This document shows positions 1 through 12,600 of a stretch of 64,000 nucleotides of DNA, in pieces. A program made the translations under genes and the position numbers. Where the stretch lies: positions 13,569,925-13,633,924 of the forward strand of contig NC_089581.1 in the NCBI RefSeq assembly GCF_019320115.1. The letters run 5' to 3'. Every line of letters begins with the position of its first letter. Within the stretch, counting starts at the first letter, position 1. The stretch is from Miscanthus floridulus. Its lineage: Eukaryota; Streptophyta; Magnoliopsida; Poales; Poaceae. A model generated the notes under the pieces. The model ran no database searches and had not been told where the DNA came from. It saw only the letters and a program-made list of their open reading frames with translations.

Positions 1-45
1 AAATGAAATGCAATTTTGTGGGAGCCAAACACCTAGGGTGTTACA
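1..45. mobile_element. 3' end of a long LTR (Gypsy-like family)
   Basis: The first bases end in CACCTAGGGTGTTACA. The same kind of ending (CACCTGGGGTGTTACA) closes the LTR at 36161, and a related one (CACCGAGGGTGTTACA) closes an older copy at 37079. This is therefore the tail of an LTR whose body lies left of the window. The abrupt change to GC-rich sequence at 46 fits the insertion edge. The target duplication cannot be tested without the other end. Confidence 0.55.
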
Positions 46-660
46 GCCGCCGCCTCCACGGCCCCTCGCGCGTCTGGCTCTGGCCGCCTCCTCCGCGCCC
101 CCCGCACGGCTTCGAGTGGAGCGGCCTCCATCCCCTCCACGGCGCGAACCCCGCTCCTCCGCGGCTCCTCCCCGTCCCTCAACCATAGCGTCGATGTCGA
201 GCACGGCAACGACCGCCTCCTCCACGACCCCCCGCGCGTCTAGCCACCTCCTCTGCGTCCCCCTGCAGTGGCTTCAAGCGGAGCGACCTCGACCCGGCCG
301 CTACTTCGCCGAACTCGCCTCCTCCTCTAGCTACTTCGCCAGATCCGGCATCAAGCGACCCGGGGAAAGCTCGCCGGCGGCCGCCGCCACCTCCACTCCT
401 CGCCTCCCCCTCCTCTCTATCGCATTTATGGGCCTCGGGGCGGCCCGACCTGCTAAAAAGGCCGGGCTCATCGGGCCGGCCCGGCACGGAAACTGGCCCG
501 ACAGGCCATGCCTGAGCCATCGGCCAGGCACGATGGACTGGTGCGGCACGGCCCGGTGACCCGATGGGCCCTTCCGTGCCGTGCCCTATTGGGTCGTGCC
601 TAGCATGAGCCCGTTGTTGCCGGGTTGAGCCGGCCCGTTGGCCATCTATATTCATGATCG
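46..660. other. GC-rich stretch without a gene; hAT-like GGCC-rich fragment at about 427-655
   Basis: Positions 46-426 are GC-rich with open frames on both strands but no recognisable domain, so I call no gene. From about 427 to 655 the sequence is rich in GGGCCGGCCCGGCACG-type inverted motifs and ends GGCCCGTTGGCCATCTATA, which resembles ends of non-autonomous hAT elements common in grasses. No matching left terminus is seen, so it looks truncated. The assignment rests on recalled pattern, not on a complete element. Confidence 0.3.
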
Positions 661-689
661 TATACGAGCAAGCGAACATGTTGCATGTT

Positions 690-1855
690 CCTTCTCTATC
701 GTTGCTTTAAATTTTTTGGACCCCTACACGCCACTGCTGTCAACCTTTGGAGCAACAGCAGCTAACAGAAGCACGAAGTGTCCCTTTTGCCCCTCTTACA
801 GGTGGGCCCCACGCGTCCGCCTTCTTCTTCCTCCATAGCCCTGGAAGCCAGCTAGCTACACTGTTGCTCGATGTCCAGAGGGGAAGGGAGCTAGGCCAGG
901 CGGGCGGCTGAACGCTAGCGGCACACGGCGCGGCGTGGGTCCATGCGACGGTGCCCCGCGACTACCTACACGGCTGCCCGAGCGGTGCCAGCATGATGCG
1001 CCGGCGGCCACCCGAGCGCTGCCTACAGGGAGCGTGCGGGACGCGGGGTTCGCGCGGGGTGGGGTGTGTGGGGGCGCGGGTGCGGCCCGCCCGCGGCGGC
1101 GCTAGGCCAAGGGGCCATGGTGGCGCGGGAGTGGAGGGGAGAAATAAAAGGCTCGTCGGCCATGGAGGTTGCTCACCGGAGAAGAACCGAGGTGCTCCGG
1201 AGCCCACCGCCTGGGCTACGCAGGACCTGCCGTTCTCCGCGCACGCGCTCGACAGGCTCGCCGACATCGTTGCGCGCAGGACAAGGAGGCGCTCTTGCAG
1301 CAGCGAGGAGGCAGAACGCAGCAGCAAGCGCCACGCGGTGCGCGCCCCTGTGCGAGGCGAGCGTGAGGGAGCTCGGCGACCAGGCGGTCGGCGGGGGGCC
1401 TGGCCAGTGCGGCGAAGACAGGACCGAGCGCGAGCACGCCGTGGAAGGCGGTGTCGAGGAGCTTGGAGAAGAACGGGATGAGGGAGAGGAGCGGGGAGCT
1501 CGAGGTGGCGTGCGCCGCGAGCGCCTGGAGGCGGTCAGCGACGTGGGACAGGAGGGCATCGAGCGTGAGGAGCTCGTCGTGCTGCGCCAGAACGCGACGG
1601 CTGCGGTGGAAGCTGAGCATTGATGGTGGACATCGAGCAAGAGTGGGCTGGCTTCCATGGCCATGGAGCGAGGAAGAAGACTGACATATGGGACCCACTT
1701 GTAAGAGGGGCAAAAGAGACATTTCGCGCCTATGTTTGCTGCCGTTGCCCCTGAAGTTAGCGGCAGTGACATGTAGAGGTGAGAAAAATTGAAGCGATGG
1801 ATACCGGTGGCTGAGGAAGAAGTGGCATCTTTTATAATGGCCGGTAATTGTCTCA
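690..1855. mobile_element. Mutator-like element with long TIRs and GC-rich cargo
   Basis: The segment at about 694-883 recurs in inverted orientation at about 1626-1800. Shared blocks include TTTTGCCCCTCTTACA, TGGAAGCCAGC and TTGCTCGATGTCCA. The right terminus, read inward from 1854, starts GAGACAATTACC and later has CATTATAAAAGA, resembling the Mutator consensus GAGATAATTGCC. Between the arms lies about 750 bp of GC-rich DNA; on the minus strand at about 1390-1625 it reads as a protein-like helical stretch (LLTLDALLSHVADRLQALAA and onward) that I cannot assign. This fits a Pack-MULE-type element. The left outer end looks damaged and no clean 9-bp duplication is visible. Confidence 0.55.
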
Positions 1856-2233
1856 AAATCGTACGGGCCACAGATGGGAACGTGAACATGGCCATTGGCA
1901 TCCCCAACAGGTTAACACACAGTGTAGTGAGCCCAGCAACAGATTGCCCAAGAGACCTAAGAGTTTAATCGCTCCCAAAAGTTATCTGGAAAAAATGGAC
2001 AGCACAAAAGCCCGAATAGCCTACTCATTACAAACGCTGAGAACAAAACTCCTTTGTTCAAAGGAACAATATAGATAGCAAGGTACGTCGACATCACTGT
2101 GCATAAAAGACAAAGCAACAGTACGGAAGTCTCATGTTACCCTAAATCAAAACGTTTATATATCAACTCAACCACCTCCCAAGTAAATAGACGACAAGAT
2201 AAATAACCAGTGCAGAAGCAATGCAGCTCAGCT

Positions 2234-4100
2234 CTAGTTCTTGGGGCCGATATCCTTCAGAGCACAAATCTGCTCCTCACCCATAGCAGACATCACCGTG
2301 ACGATCAGATCCTTCCCCTCATTAAATCCATCTTTAATCTGTGCTTAGCAAAGCAAGGGAGTAAGTGACCAGAAAAACAGTTTGCCAAGAGGCTCCTGCT
2401 GACAACCAAATATGATTCAGAGCTCTAACCTGGGTAAGCAGAGTTTCATCAGTAGGGACCTTAAGATCATCCTTGGTGCCTCCACTTTCAGTCAGCAGGC
2501 TGACCTGCATTACGTGTTGACCATGTACAGAGTTAAGAAATCAATACGAGCAGATTTTCATCAGTGACTAGAAGAGTCAAAAGAAGCATACAAATCCATC
2601 CTCAGATATGTCAATCAGCTGGTAGTCAGTAAGGTCGACATGGGGAATCTACATGGTACAATAAAAGATGATCAAACACATTACATTGTAAGAACTGAAC
2701 AAACAATGGTTTACACTTACATCACAGTTATGCGATGAGGGCACAATATCCTCAAGCTTCTTTCCATTGAAAATGTCAATGGCCACAAAGTGACATTTGG
2801 CATGCCCATGCTTCCCTGTGTCTTGGAAGTGGAAACCTCAACAACCTGCAATAAAGACCTTAAGTCCAGATTCTACAACATTCAAGTAAATGCGAATGGG
2901 ATATCGAGCAGCAACTCTGATTAATTATCAAGAATTAAGTCACCAAAAGACTAGTCAACACCAACCAATGATCAAGACAGAATTACAAGCTCACAATTCA
3001 CCTACATGAGCATGTGAATGACATCAACAGAACATATATAGCATGGCAAGTCAGAAATGAAGTATAATGATAGAAACGGTATGTGAGTACTCCTCCCGTC
3101 CCAAAAAGGATAAAATTATAACTTTCTACCAAGTCAATCTATCTCAGTTTTGACCAAATATATATGAAAAATAATATTAGTTATGATACCCAATAATTAC
3201 CATTAGATTCACCATGAATTATATTTTCATAGTATACCTAATTGGAGTCATAAATGTTAATAATATTTTCTATAAACTTAGTCAAACCCAAGGAATATCA
3301 ATTACAATGGAGCCAAGGGCAACATAATCATCCGAACCATCATAACAACAGAATACAAATCCTATATAATAATATGATACACACAAATGCAAGCAATTGG
3401 TAGCCAAGATTTAAAAAAAAAAGTAGTACTAAACCTTTTGATGCAGAGTGGGCACAGAAAGGACATCGCAATAGAAGCTGGGATCTCAGAACATGAATGG
3501 TTTAAGGAATCACATGGCATAGTCCGCAAAAGACAAATGAAATTCAAATTTAAGGACGTGGTAGAAAACGGGTTGGAAATTAGTAACGAGCCACCACTGT
3601 TTTGGTGCTTGAAATAAACTGACCTGCTACTACCACAGTTTAACGGCAAGAGAACAAGAATAATAAGCACACACAAAAGTAGAAAAATAAAATCAACAGG
3701 CCTACTGCATCACAACTCAAAGGCTCACACAACAGATAACACCAGACCACGGAACTTGACCAATTACTGACTGGCACCATCAATCAGATATCCAGTGCAA
3801 CGACACATCCCCCAATACAACCAGCACACTGAAGGCACAAAACAGCAAGCTATTGCGTTACCAATTAGCAACAAAAGCAGAGCAGCACATCGCTGAAACG
3901 GAGCATCTCCGGAATGTACTGAATCTGACGACAGTAACAAGGACTTAAGGGGAAGGCGAGAAGCAGGATCTGTACCTTGCACGGACGGTTCTTGATGACG
4001 ATGTAGCGTTCTTGCGGACAGTGCCGGCTTGCTGCGGATAAGTCTTTGACGCACCGGCGTCGGCCTTCGACTCGAAGTGGTGTTCCTCGGAGTCCGACAT
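2234..4100 (-). pseudogene. eIF5A gene, five coding exons, frame broken by two indels
   Basis: Translation factor 5A is a small cytosolic protein that, after hypusine modification of one lysine, helps ribosomes through poorly reactive peptide bonds. Coding exons read on the minus strand are 3976-4100, 2721-2845, 2592-2648, 2430-2504 and 2234-2338, all with GT-AG borders. The start reads MSDSEEHHFESKADAGASKT and the end GEEQICALKDIGPKN, both typical of plant eIF5A. Two lesions break the frame: exon 1 lacks one G where AAC-GGC-TAC is expected (about 4005), and exon 2 has an extra CA between the codons for SKT and GKHGHAK (about 2817), just before the hypusine lysine. Exon 3 also has Leu where I expect the usual Arg (VDLTDY). 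Introns, splice sites and the other codons are well preserved, so it is either a recently dead copy or a sequence with assembly errors. The family call is secure; functional status is open. Confidence 0.85.
3090..3305. mobile_element. Stowaway-like MITE fragment in eIF5A intron 1
   Basis: The segment begins ACTCCTCCCGTCCCAAAAAG, a variant of the CTCCCTCCGTCCCAAAATA terminus of grass Stowaway elements, followed by AT-rich sequence ending near CTTAGTCAAACCCAA. The opposite terminus is not clear, so it may be incomplete. It lies in the 1.1-kb first intron. Confidence 0.45.
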
Positions 4101-4314
4101 CTCCCAAGGCCGACCGAAGCCCTTGCCACCAAAAACAGAATCTCACACACATCAGAACCGGTTACCAGCTCACCGGATTAGATCGAGGGGGACAGAGAGA
4201 GAGGAGGAGGACAGCGAGGGCAGACGCTCACCGAGTAAAGCGCCGCGCGAAGGAAGGTGGGAGACGGGGGCGACGCAGCGGCTGACTAGGGTTCCGCACG
4301 GGCGCAGCACGCGA

Positions 4315-4326
4315 GTAATATATGCG
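4315..4326 (-). promoter_or_regulatory. Probable TATA box of the eIF5A gene
   Basis: Read on the minus strand, this site is GCATATATTA, about 215 bp upstream of the eIF5A start codon in an otherwise GC-rich proximal region. That places a likely transcription start around 4285 and a 5' leader of about 185 nt. The assignment is by position and motif only. Confidence 0.45.
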
Positions 4327-4409
4327 GCGACGCTGGCGTGGCTGCGCGGGCCGTTGACGTCTGGCGGCACGTTTCTTGACTTGGACACTTCCGGCCCTCC
4401 CGAAATTTG

Positions 4410-4740
4410 GGCCTGGTTTAGTTCAAAAATTTCCACCCCAAACTATCACATCGAATCTTGCGACACATGTATGGAGTATTAAATATAGACGAAAAAAATT
4501 AATTACACAGTTTGGTTAGAAATCACGAGACGAATGTTTTAAGACTAATTAGTCCATGATTAGCCATAAGTGCTACAGTAACTAGCATACGCTAATGATG
4601 GATTAATTAGGCTTAATAAATTTGTCTCACAATTTTCAGGCGAGCTATGTAATTAATTTTTTTATTAGTATCCGAAAACCCTTCCAATATCTCCAAAATA
4701 TCTGATGTGATATCTAAAAAATTTTATTTCGCAAACTAGG
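4410..4740. mobile_element. Tourist/Harbinger-like MITE (GGCCTGGTTTAGTT family)
   Basis: It starts GGCCTGGTTTAGTTC and contains family blocks that recur at 5031-5274, 21860-22100, 22823-23065, 28435-28656 and 46965-47298: GAGTATTAAATATAGAC, AATTACACAGTTTGG, ACGAGACGAAT and AATTAGTCCATGATT. The right end (TTTCGCAAACTAGG) is degraded and the duplication is not clear. Confidence 0.6.
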
Positions 4741-5030
4741 TGCACCACCGGCTTTTGGCGGCACTGAGAAGCCGCCCATTATCTTCTGTGAGATTGCGTA
4801 TAGGAGAAGCATGCGAATATCTGATTCTGTACATGAGTTGTGACTTGTGAGTCTTCTTGTGGCCGCACTTATCAGCCAGAAAATAAGTAGCTAATCACAA
4901 GTTTCACAAGGCAATATCATAAATTTGTGTAAATAAGAGATTCAGAGGAACATAATCCTTTATATAAAGAGAGCAACAAAGCTCAGATAATCCAATCCAT
5001 TCCCTATGCAACCTACACAAACACAACTGA

Positions 5031-5274
5031 GGCTTTGTTTAGTTGGGTGAAATTTAGAAATTTGATTACTGTAGCGCTTTCGTTTTTATTTGGCAATTAG
5101 TATTTAATCATGGACTAATTAGGCTCAAAACATTTGTCTCGTGATTTCCAACTAAACTGTGCAATTAGTTTTTTTTTTTTGTCTACATTTAATGCTCCAT
5201 GCACGTATCGCAAGATTTAATGTGACGAGTACTATAGCATTTTTTGAGAAAAGTTTTTGGAAGTAAACAAGGCC
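5031..5274. mobile_element. Harbinger-like MITE with TGA target duplication
   Basis: The 244-bp unit starts GGCTTTGTTTAGTTGGG and ends AAGTAAACAAGGCC, so the termini are inverted copies. It is flanked by TGA at 5028-5030 and 5275-5277. A 3-bp duplication is the rule for PIF/Harbinger elements, although TWA is the usual target. It contains the same internal motifs as the related copies elsewhere in the window. Confidence 0.65.
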
Positions 5275-5409
5275 TGAGAACAATCCAATCCCTTCCACAT
5301 GCGACGAGGCAATGTCACGGCCAGGAATTTTCATCGTTGAAAACAGCAGTTTGCCGCACGCCCGGGCCAAACATCTGCCGGATGCCCACTGCACCGGGGG
5401 TCCGAAACA

Positions 5410-5535
5410 CGACAAACGCCCTGTTTATTTGGCTTATAAGCTATATTTTTTTAACCAACGAACAGTATTTTTCTCTCACAACAAATTAGTCAATAGTACT
5501 TTTAGTCATAATTTATCAGCCAAGCGAACAGAGCT
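5410..5535. mobile_element. Short MITE of the CTGTTCGTTTGGCT family
   Basis: It begins GCCCTGTTTATTTGGCTTAT and ends in ATCAGCCAAGCGAACAGAG, inverted relatives of each other, with the internal block CAGTATTTTTCTCTCACAAC. Related copies sit near 23955, 37571, 40262 and 50758. Confidence 0.5.
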
Positions 5536-6061
5536 TACTCCAGACAAAGGCAACATCTTCCAAAGAGCAAATGAGCAATATTCCTTTCATGGCACTCCTG
5601 CTACCGGCCATCTTTTTTTGCTATGATTCAGCACAAGAATCATAATTCATAGCTTAGCTTCGACTCCTAATATTTTAGCGAAACCATAATCTCTAGCATG
5701 TTCGTTAAAAAAAACACTCTAGCGTAAGTCTAAGGGCATGTTTGGTTTCTTGGCTAGCTTGCCTTGCCTCGCCGGTGCAAGCAAGACTTAGGGCTAGCCC
5801 AGCCAGCAGCAATCTCAGCCTTAAGCCTCTAAAATTGGACGTCTGGGATTCATGTCTTGCCCAGGTTCAAACCAAATAGATCCTTACCTTACCAGCCCAG
5901 GTGAACCAGGATCTCTCGCCTGAGAAAGCAAGCTTTAATATCTTTTGAGAAAGCAAGCCAAAAAGCTCGCTAGCTCAAGCTCCAAGATAACGTCACCCAC
6001 CATCCAAACACTTGTCGAGTACAAAATTAAAACAGTGAAGAGGCCAAAACAACTAATTTAT
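5536..6061. other. Intergenic stretch, no gene seen
   Basis: There is no coding signal between the eIF5A and BUB3-like genes here. Positions 5745-6005 start GGCATGTTTGGTTTCTTGGC and end near CCATCCAAACACTTG, which loosely resembles a degenerate MITE, but the termini do not pair well enough for a call. Confidence 0.4.
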
Positions 6062-6356
6062 ACCTGTCCGTTTCAAAATATAAGTCACTTTTAGTTTTAT
6101 TCTAAGTCAAAATGTTTCTAACTTTGACAAAGTTTTGAGGAAAAATACACAACCATCTACAGCAATGAATTATTTTCATTAAATTATTCATGAGATATAA
6201 TAGTTCATTGAACTTGTATATGCAAATATATCTGATCAAAGAAAACTATGACTTATACAAAACTGAAGTGAACTATAATCTTTCTGAATACTTGATCAAA
6301 GAAAAGTATGACTCATACAAAACTGAAGTGAACTATAATTAGAATCGAGGGAGTAA
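6062..6356. mobile_element. Stowaway-like MITE downstream of the BUB3-like gene
   Basis: It runs from CCTGTCCGTTTCAAAATATA to ATTAGAATCGAGGGAGTA. The termini are inverted relatives of the grass Stowaway terminus CTCCCTCCGTYYC and are flanked by TA, as expected for Tc1/mariner-type MITEs. The AT-rich interior contains a duplicated block around 6235-6260 and 6295-6340. Confidence 0.6.
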
Positions 6357-6659
6357 AGTTTTTTTAAGAAAAAAGAAAAGGAGATCATCGCAGGTTCTAT
6401 TGAAAGCAAATGACAGTTTACTAACGTAACAGGGATGGCTGCGGTAACAGCACAGCAATACAGGTTCAAAAAGCTCAAAGAGATACAACACACAACGGTC
6501 TCAGACTAGCTAGACTAACTAATGCTTAGCCATACTATATTTTTCCAAAAAAAAAAATGCTTAGCCATACAACATAATACAACATGCTGTCACGTCTTCG
6601 TGACCTTGAATATGTATGTTAGACAAAGAATACAACAGAACATTTTTTGTTAGAAGGCT

Positions 6660-9600
6660 CTATCCCACACGGGACTTGCCTTTGAAGTCCTCAGTTTCAA
6701 TGAATATCTGGTGGTGGTCGCTCGCCCTGGCCAAAGAAAACGTGGAAGTAAATGAAATGATTATCAGACACGCTCGGTGATTTCTTTGAGATGAAGACAT
6801 ATAATGCTTTAAGTTAGGATGCAAAAATCTGCTGCAGAAGCGAGAAACAAAACTCCTCTGTGCATTCCATGACTTAATTGAAGCCAACGATTCGCCAAAC
6901 AATTGAAGGATATCACTCTTTCAGAAACGGTTATTATTAATTTACCCTTGCACTGTCATACTACCACATACCCCAACGTAGAAGGCGAGATGCTTACAAA
7001 AGAATGGGTGCTTAGGGAGAAGAGAAAGCAATGGCTAATGGGGTGTGCTATTCTTAGACTTGAAGACAACAAAATAAGAGCGCAGTATATCCTGCATGTG
7101 GCAAGAAAAAGTGACTCTTGTGTTAAAGCGCCTATTTAGGTATTTAAATAGCAGATAGCTCAAAGGCACCCCTACTGGAGTTGTCTACAATTCAAGTGTG
7201 AGCATGGATAGATTATGTTGGTTTGTGGCCTTTTTTACAACATTCAAGATAAATCTGATGGTAATGAATAAAATTAATAACATCTTGTAAGTTTAGAAGC
7301 CACTCACTCTTTATCCACTTCTAAAAAATAGTTTGACGCAACCCCCAGAAGTTGGCCATTATGGTTGTATGCCATTGACGCCACACTGCCCAAATAGGTT
7401 GGAAGCTGTGATAGTAAACACTGCTATTTTTAAGTCACTAAATCAAAGAACAAAAAAGTGCACTTGTGAATAATTAAATGAGTGCAAAAAGAAAACGTTA
7501 GCGCAAGGAGAAAAGACTTGGGTGTGGGGAGTCAATGTTGTTGCGCTTCATCCTTTTCTTACTAAGAAATAACTTTTGCCACTGAATCTGTGGGACAGAT
7601 AGTAATAGTATTTTTTGGAAGGTACAAAATAATCAATATGAAAAAGGAGAGTATACAACACATGATTTAGCAGGCGAGAATATGGGTAGAGAGTAGAGTT
7701 GTCTCACTCAAATGATCTATCTAAGTACCACTCACAAAAACTTCTTTTAGATTGAGAAATAAATGTATATTTTCAAGAAAAACTTGATATCACCTCAGTC
7801 AGCTTCTTTTTCGAATGAGCATCCCAGGCAATAGTGCATCCTTCATCATCTCCAGTAACAAAGGTTTTCTTGCTGGTGACAAGAAACATATGAATTTATC
7901 TTTACTTTGAGAAAGCTATAGAACTTCTTTACACAAAGCTTACCAGGGATGAACTGCGATGCAATTTACAGGGACCAGATTCGATCTTCCATTTCTGGAT
8001 TTTGGATGACAACGAAATGCGTATCTGCAAGAACACAGGTATCCCAGTGAATTACAAAGGATCATTTGCACTTTGATGCCTATTTACTTACTCCAGGGAC
8101 TTACTTTGTTCCCTCTACCTCTAAGATGTCCAAATTTGAGGCTATAGCTTATATTGGTTCTGATTGGTCCTTTTACAAAACATATGGATAGAAATCAACT
8201 ATAGGTATGAAAAGGTTTTACATGAATGCAAAAATAAGACAATTCACCAGGTTAATAAGAAATGATAGGATATATGAGAAAATATACTTAAAATGCTAAC
8301 TGCAATTTATATATCGCTTCAATATATAAGAATTTTTTTCTTCCATAACATGGTAGCTTTCCATACCCTGTCTTTAATCATTATATATAGGAAGACACAA
8401 CAACAACAACGTAGCCTTTCAGTCCCAAGCAAGTTGGGGTAGGCTAGAGTTGAAACCAACCAAGAGCCCCAACTCACGGTTCAGGCACTTCAATAGCGGC
8501 TTTCCAAGTACTCCTATTCAAACATAGATCTCTAGGTATATCCCAAGCTTTCAAATCTCTTTTTATTGCCTCCCCCAATGTCAATTTCGGTCTTCCTCTA
8601 CCTCTTCTCATATTATTAGCTTGGCTTACGACTCCACAATGCACCGGTCCCTCTGGAGGTCTCCTTTGGACAAATTTTTCTTCAATTGGTGCTACCTCTA
8701 GGAGATCACGTATATCATCGTTCCGAACTCGGTCCATTCTTGTGTGACCGCAAATCCATCGCAACATACACATTTTTGCAACACTCAGTTGTTGAACATG
8801 TCGAATATTTGTAGGCCAACATTTTGCTCCATACAACATGGTCGGTCTAATCACCGTTCTATAGAACTTGCCTTTTAGCTTTTGTGGTACCCTCTTGTCA
8901 CAGAGAATGCCAGAAGCTTGTCGCCACTTGATCCACCCTACTTTAATTCTATGGCTAACGTCCGCATCAATATCTCCATCCCTCTGTAGCATCGATCCCC
9001 GATACCGAAAGGTATCCTTCTTAGGCACTACTTGATCTTCCAAACTCACATCTCCCTCCTCCTGTACAACTCCGTCAAAGTCACATATCATGTATTCGGT
9101 TTTAGTTCTATTCAATCTAAAACCTTTAGACTCAAGGGTCTGTTACCATAACTCTAGTTTCTTATTTACTCCCGCCTGGCTTTCGTCCACTAACACTACA
9201 TCATCAGCGAACAACATACACCAAGGGATATCCCCTTGTATGTTCCTGGTAACCTCATCCATTACCAAAGCAAATAGATACGGGCTTAAGGTTGACACTT
9301 GATGAAGTCCAATTTTAATCAGGAAGTAATCTGCGTTACCATCGTTTGTTCAAATACTAGTCACAACATTGTTGTACATGTCCTTGATGAGGGTCACGTA
9401 CTTTGATGGGACTTTATGTTTATCCAAAGACCACCACATAACATTTCTTAGTATCTTGTCATAAGCCTTCTCCAAGTCAATGAAATCCAAGTGGAGGTCC
9501 TTCTTCTGGTCTCTAAACCGCTCCATAACCTGTCTTATTAAGAAGATTGCTTCTGTGGTTGACCTTTCGGGCATGAAACCAAATTGATTTGTTGATATCT

Positions 9601-12600
9601 GCGTCGTTCCTCGCAGGCGCTGCTCGATGACTCTCTCCCATAACTTCATAGTGTGGCTCATCAACCTAATTTCCCGATAATTAGTACAACTTTGGATATC
9701 TCCCTTGTTCTTATAGATTGGTACCAATATGCTTCTTCTTCACTCCTCAGGCATCTTGTTCGATCAAAAGATATTGTTGAACATCTTGGTTAGCCATACT
9801 ATAGCTATATCCCCGAGACATCTCCACACCTTGATTAAGATACCATCAGGAACCATCGCTTTGCCCCCTTTCATCCTTTTCAAGGCTTCTCTAACCTCCG
9901 ATTCTTGATTTCTCCGCAGAAAGCGTCTGTTAGTGTCATCAAACGAGTCGTCCAGCTAAACGATGGTGTTCTCGTTCTCACCATTGAACAATATATCAAA
10001 ATACACTTGCCATCTAGGTCTGATCTCATCCTCCTTCACCAATAGCTGCTCCCTCTCATCCTTTATACACTTGACTTGGTTGAAGTCCCTTGTCTTTCTA
10101 TCGCGAGCCCTAGTCATTCTATAAATATCCTTCTCTCATTCCTTCGTACTCAAACGTCGGTAAAGGTCCTCATAGGCCCGCCCCTTTGCCTCACTCACCG
10201 CTCGTTTTGCAGACTTCTTTGTCACCTTATACTTCTCTATGTTGTTTGCACACCTGTCATGATACAAGCGCTTATAGCACTTCTTCTTTTCCTTAATAGC
10301 CTTTTGCACATCTTCATTCCACCACCAAGTGTCTTTCGAGCCGCATCCGCTCCCTTTGGTCACTCCAAACACCTCTAAAGCAACCTTCCGAACGCATGTT
10401 GCCATCTTCTCCCACATGTTGTTTGCATCGCCTTCATCATTTCAAGGACCATCTTCAATGACCTTTTCCTTAAAGACCTTTGATGCCTCCCCTTCTAATT
10501 TCCACCACTTCGTTCTAGCAACCCTAGCTTGTTTATTCCCACGAGCTTGCACCAGAAAGCGGAAGTCAGCCACCACCAGCTTGTGTTGAGCGACCACACA
10601 TTCTCCAGGTATCATCTTATAGTCCACGCATGTTCGTTTATCCCTCCTTGTAAGGACAAAGACGATTTGACTAGAGTATTGGCCGCTACTAAAGATCAGT
10701 AAATGAGACTCTCTTACGGAAGAAAGTGTTAGCTATCATCAAATCAAAAGCTATGGCGAAGTCTAAGACTTCCTCTCCCTCCTGGTTCCTACTACCATAT
10801 CTGAAACCCCCATGAACCGCTTCAAAACCTGCACTTGATGTACCTACATGGCCCTTAAGATCACCTCCTATAAAGAGCTTCTCGCTACGAGGGACAGTTC
10901 TAACCAAGCGATCTAAGTCTTCCCAGAAAAGTCGTTTAGCACTCTCATCATGGCCTACTTGGGGGGCATATGCACTAATTACGTTTAAGACCATATCACT
11001 AATGACAAGTTTAACTAAGATGATCCTATCCCTTTGCCTTCTTACCTCCACCACACCATCCTAGAGGCTCTTATCAATCAAAACTGGTACTCCATTTTTA
11101 TTTGAAGTTGTCCCTGTGTACCAGACCTTGAAGCCGGTATTGTCCACCTCCTTTACCTTCTGCCTGTTTCATTTAGTCTCTTGGACGCATAAGATATTTA
11201 CACGCCTACTAACCGCTGTGTCCACTAACACTCTTAACTTACCTTTAAGGGACCCTATATAGGAAGATACGGAAAAATAATAATAATAATAATAATAATA
11301 ATAACCTAAAGAGATGGAAGAAAGTATCAATACTAACCCCAAATCTCTGTCGGTTCCACGATCAAGATACTTCAATGCCACAGCTCCATCCACAGAGCCA
11401 GCAACATAAGCTAAGAAAAAAGAACAGTAACAAAGACTGAACATTAATGACTTTAATACGGTGTCAAACCTGGATCTAAAATCTATGGCTGAATGAAGAG
11501 TGCAGATTTTTTACGGTGTCACTTGTTAAACATTGGAAGGTAAGGATTAAAACCCAACAATTTACTCATACAAGATCCCAAAATGATCAACTATGCACTC
11601 GTTTTTGCTAAACAACAAAGGTTAAACGACATATTGCAAAAATTTAGTGATTCTTGGTTAAATGACATATTGCAAAAATTTAGTGATTCTTGTGAGTGCT
11701 TTCATGAAGACAGACTCAAGACCTTACTTTGAAGAAACACAACAGAGAAATATTAAAAGAAGATAGTGGTGGGTGGGGTAGGGGGCCATATACCATTCCA
11801 TTCTGGAGAAGCATGAAGGCATCGAATTGGATATTCCAGAGGACAGTCTTTTTCATTTACTGGTGTTGTTAGATTCCTCATGTCATAAAAATAAACATTT
11901 CTCGCAACTGCAGCTAATATATACATGCCGCATATAGAAAGTGATGCCACATCTGAATCTAAGATTATAGTGCCACTCGGGCTTACATTTCTTGTTTTTA
12001 AATCCCAAAGCATTAGCTTCTTGTCCAGGCTGCCGGTCATAACCTGACCTGAAAAACATATAACACAATACTAATAGTAAACATAAACTTTGACAGTTGT
12101 GATATTACATATAAAGATTCAAGAATGAAAAAAAAAATCCTTTCTAAATGTGGCACTACAAAATAAAGCTTGTGTTAGTATACTTCTTGTTTCCGCTACA
12201 CATATTTGCTTAGCTGCTAAGTTAGTCAAACTAGTTTTGGGCTGTAATATGTCGGCTGCCACAGCCCACAGCAACCAACCTTAGCTATTCTGTACTAATA
12301 TCAATAGAAGGCAATATAAACTTAAAGCTATAGCACCTAAACAATATATCCAGTTCATTTCAGTGAACTCATTTGAGGTGGCTCAGATACAACATTGGTG
12401 TTCAAATTGAGTACAATAAAATATTTTGTGCAAACAAAACATCAGGTCAATACAAATACTTCAGAACCAGGTGATGAGAACATGTACATACAGTTCTATA
12501 GAGCTATTTGGTGCTGCAGAGAACTACCAGGGAATCAAACACAAAATCATCAAGATATAAGATTGTTTACTATCTTCCTTACCAGTCATCAAAGAGAACT

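Noticed and set aside
8384..11270. Possibility that the LINE is still active
   Set aside because: Endonuclease and reverse-transcriptase parts lie in different frames with stops between them.
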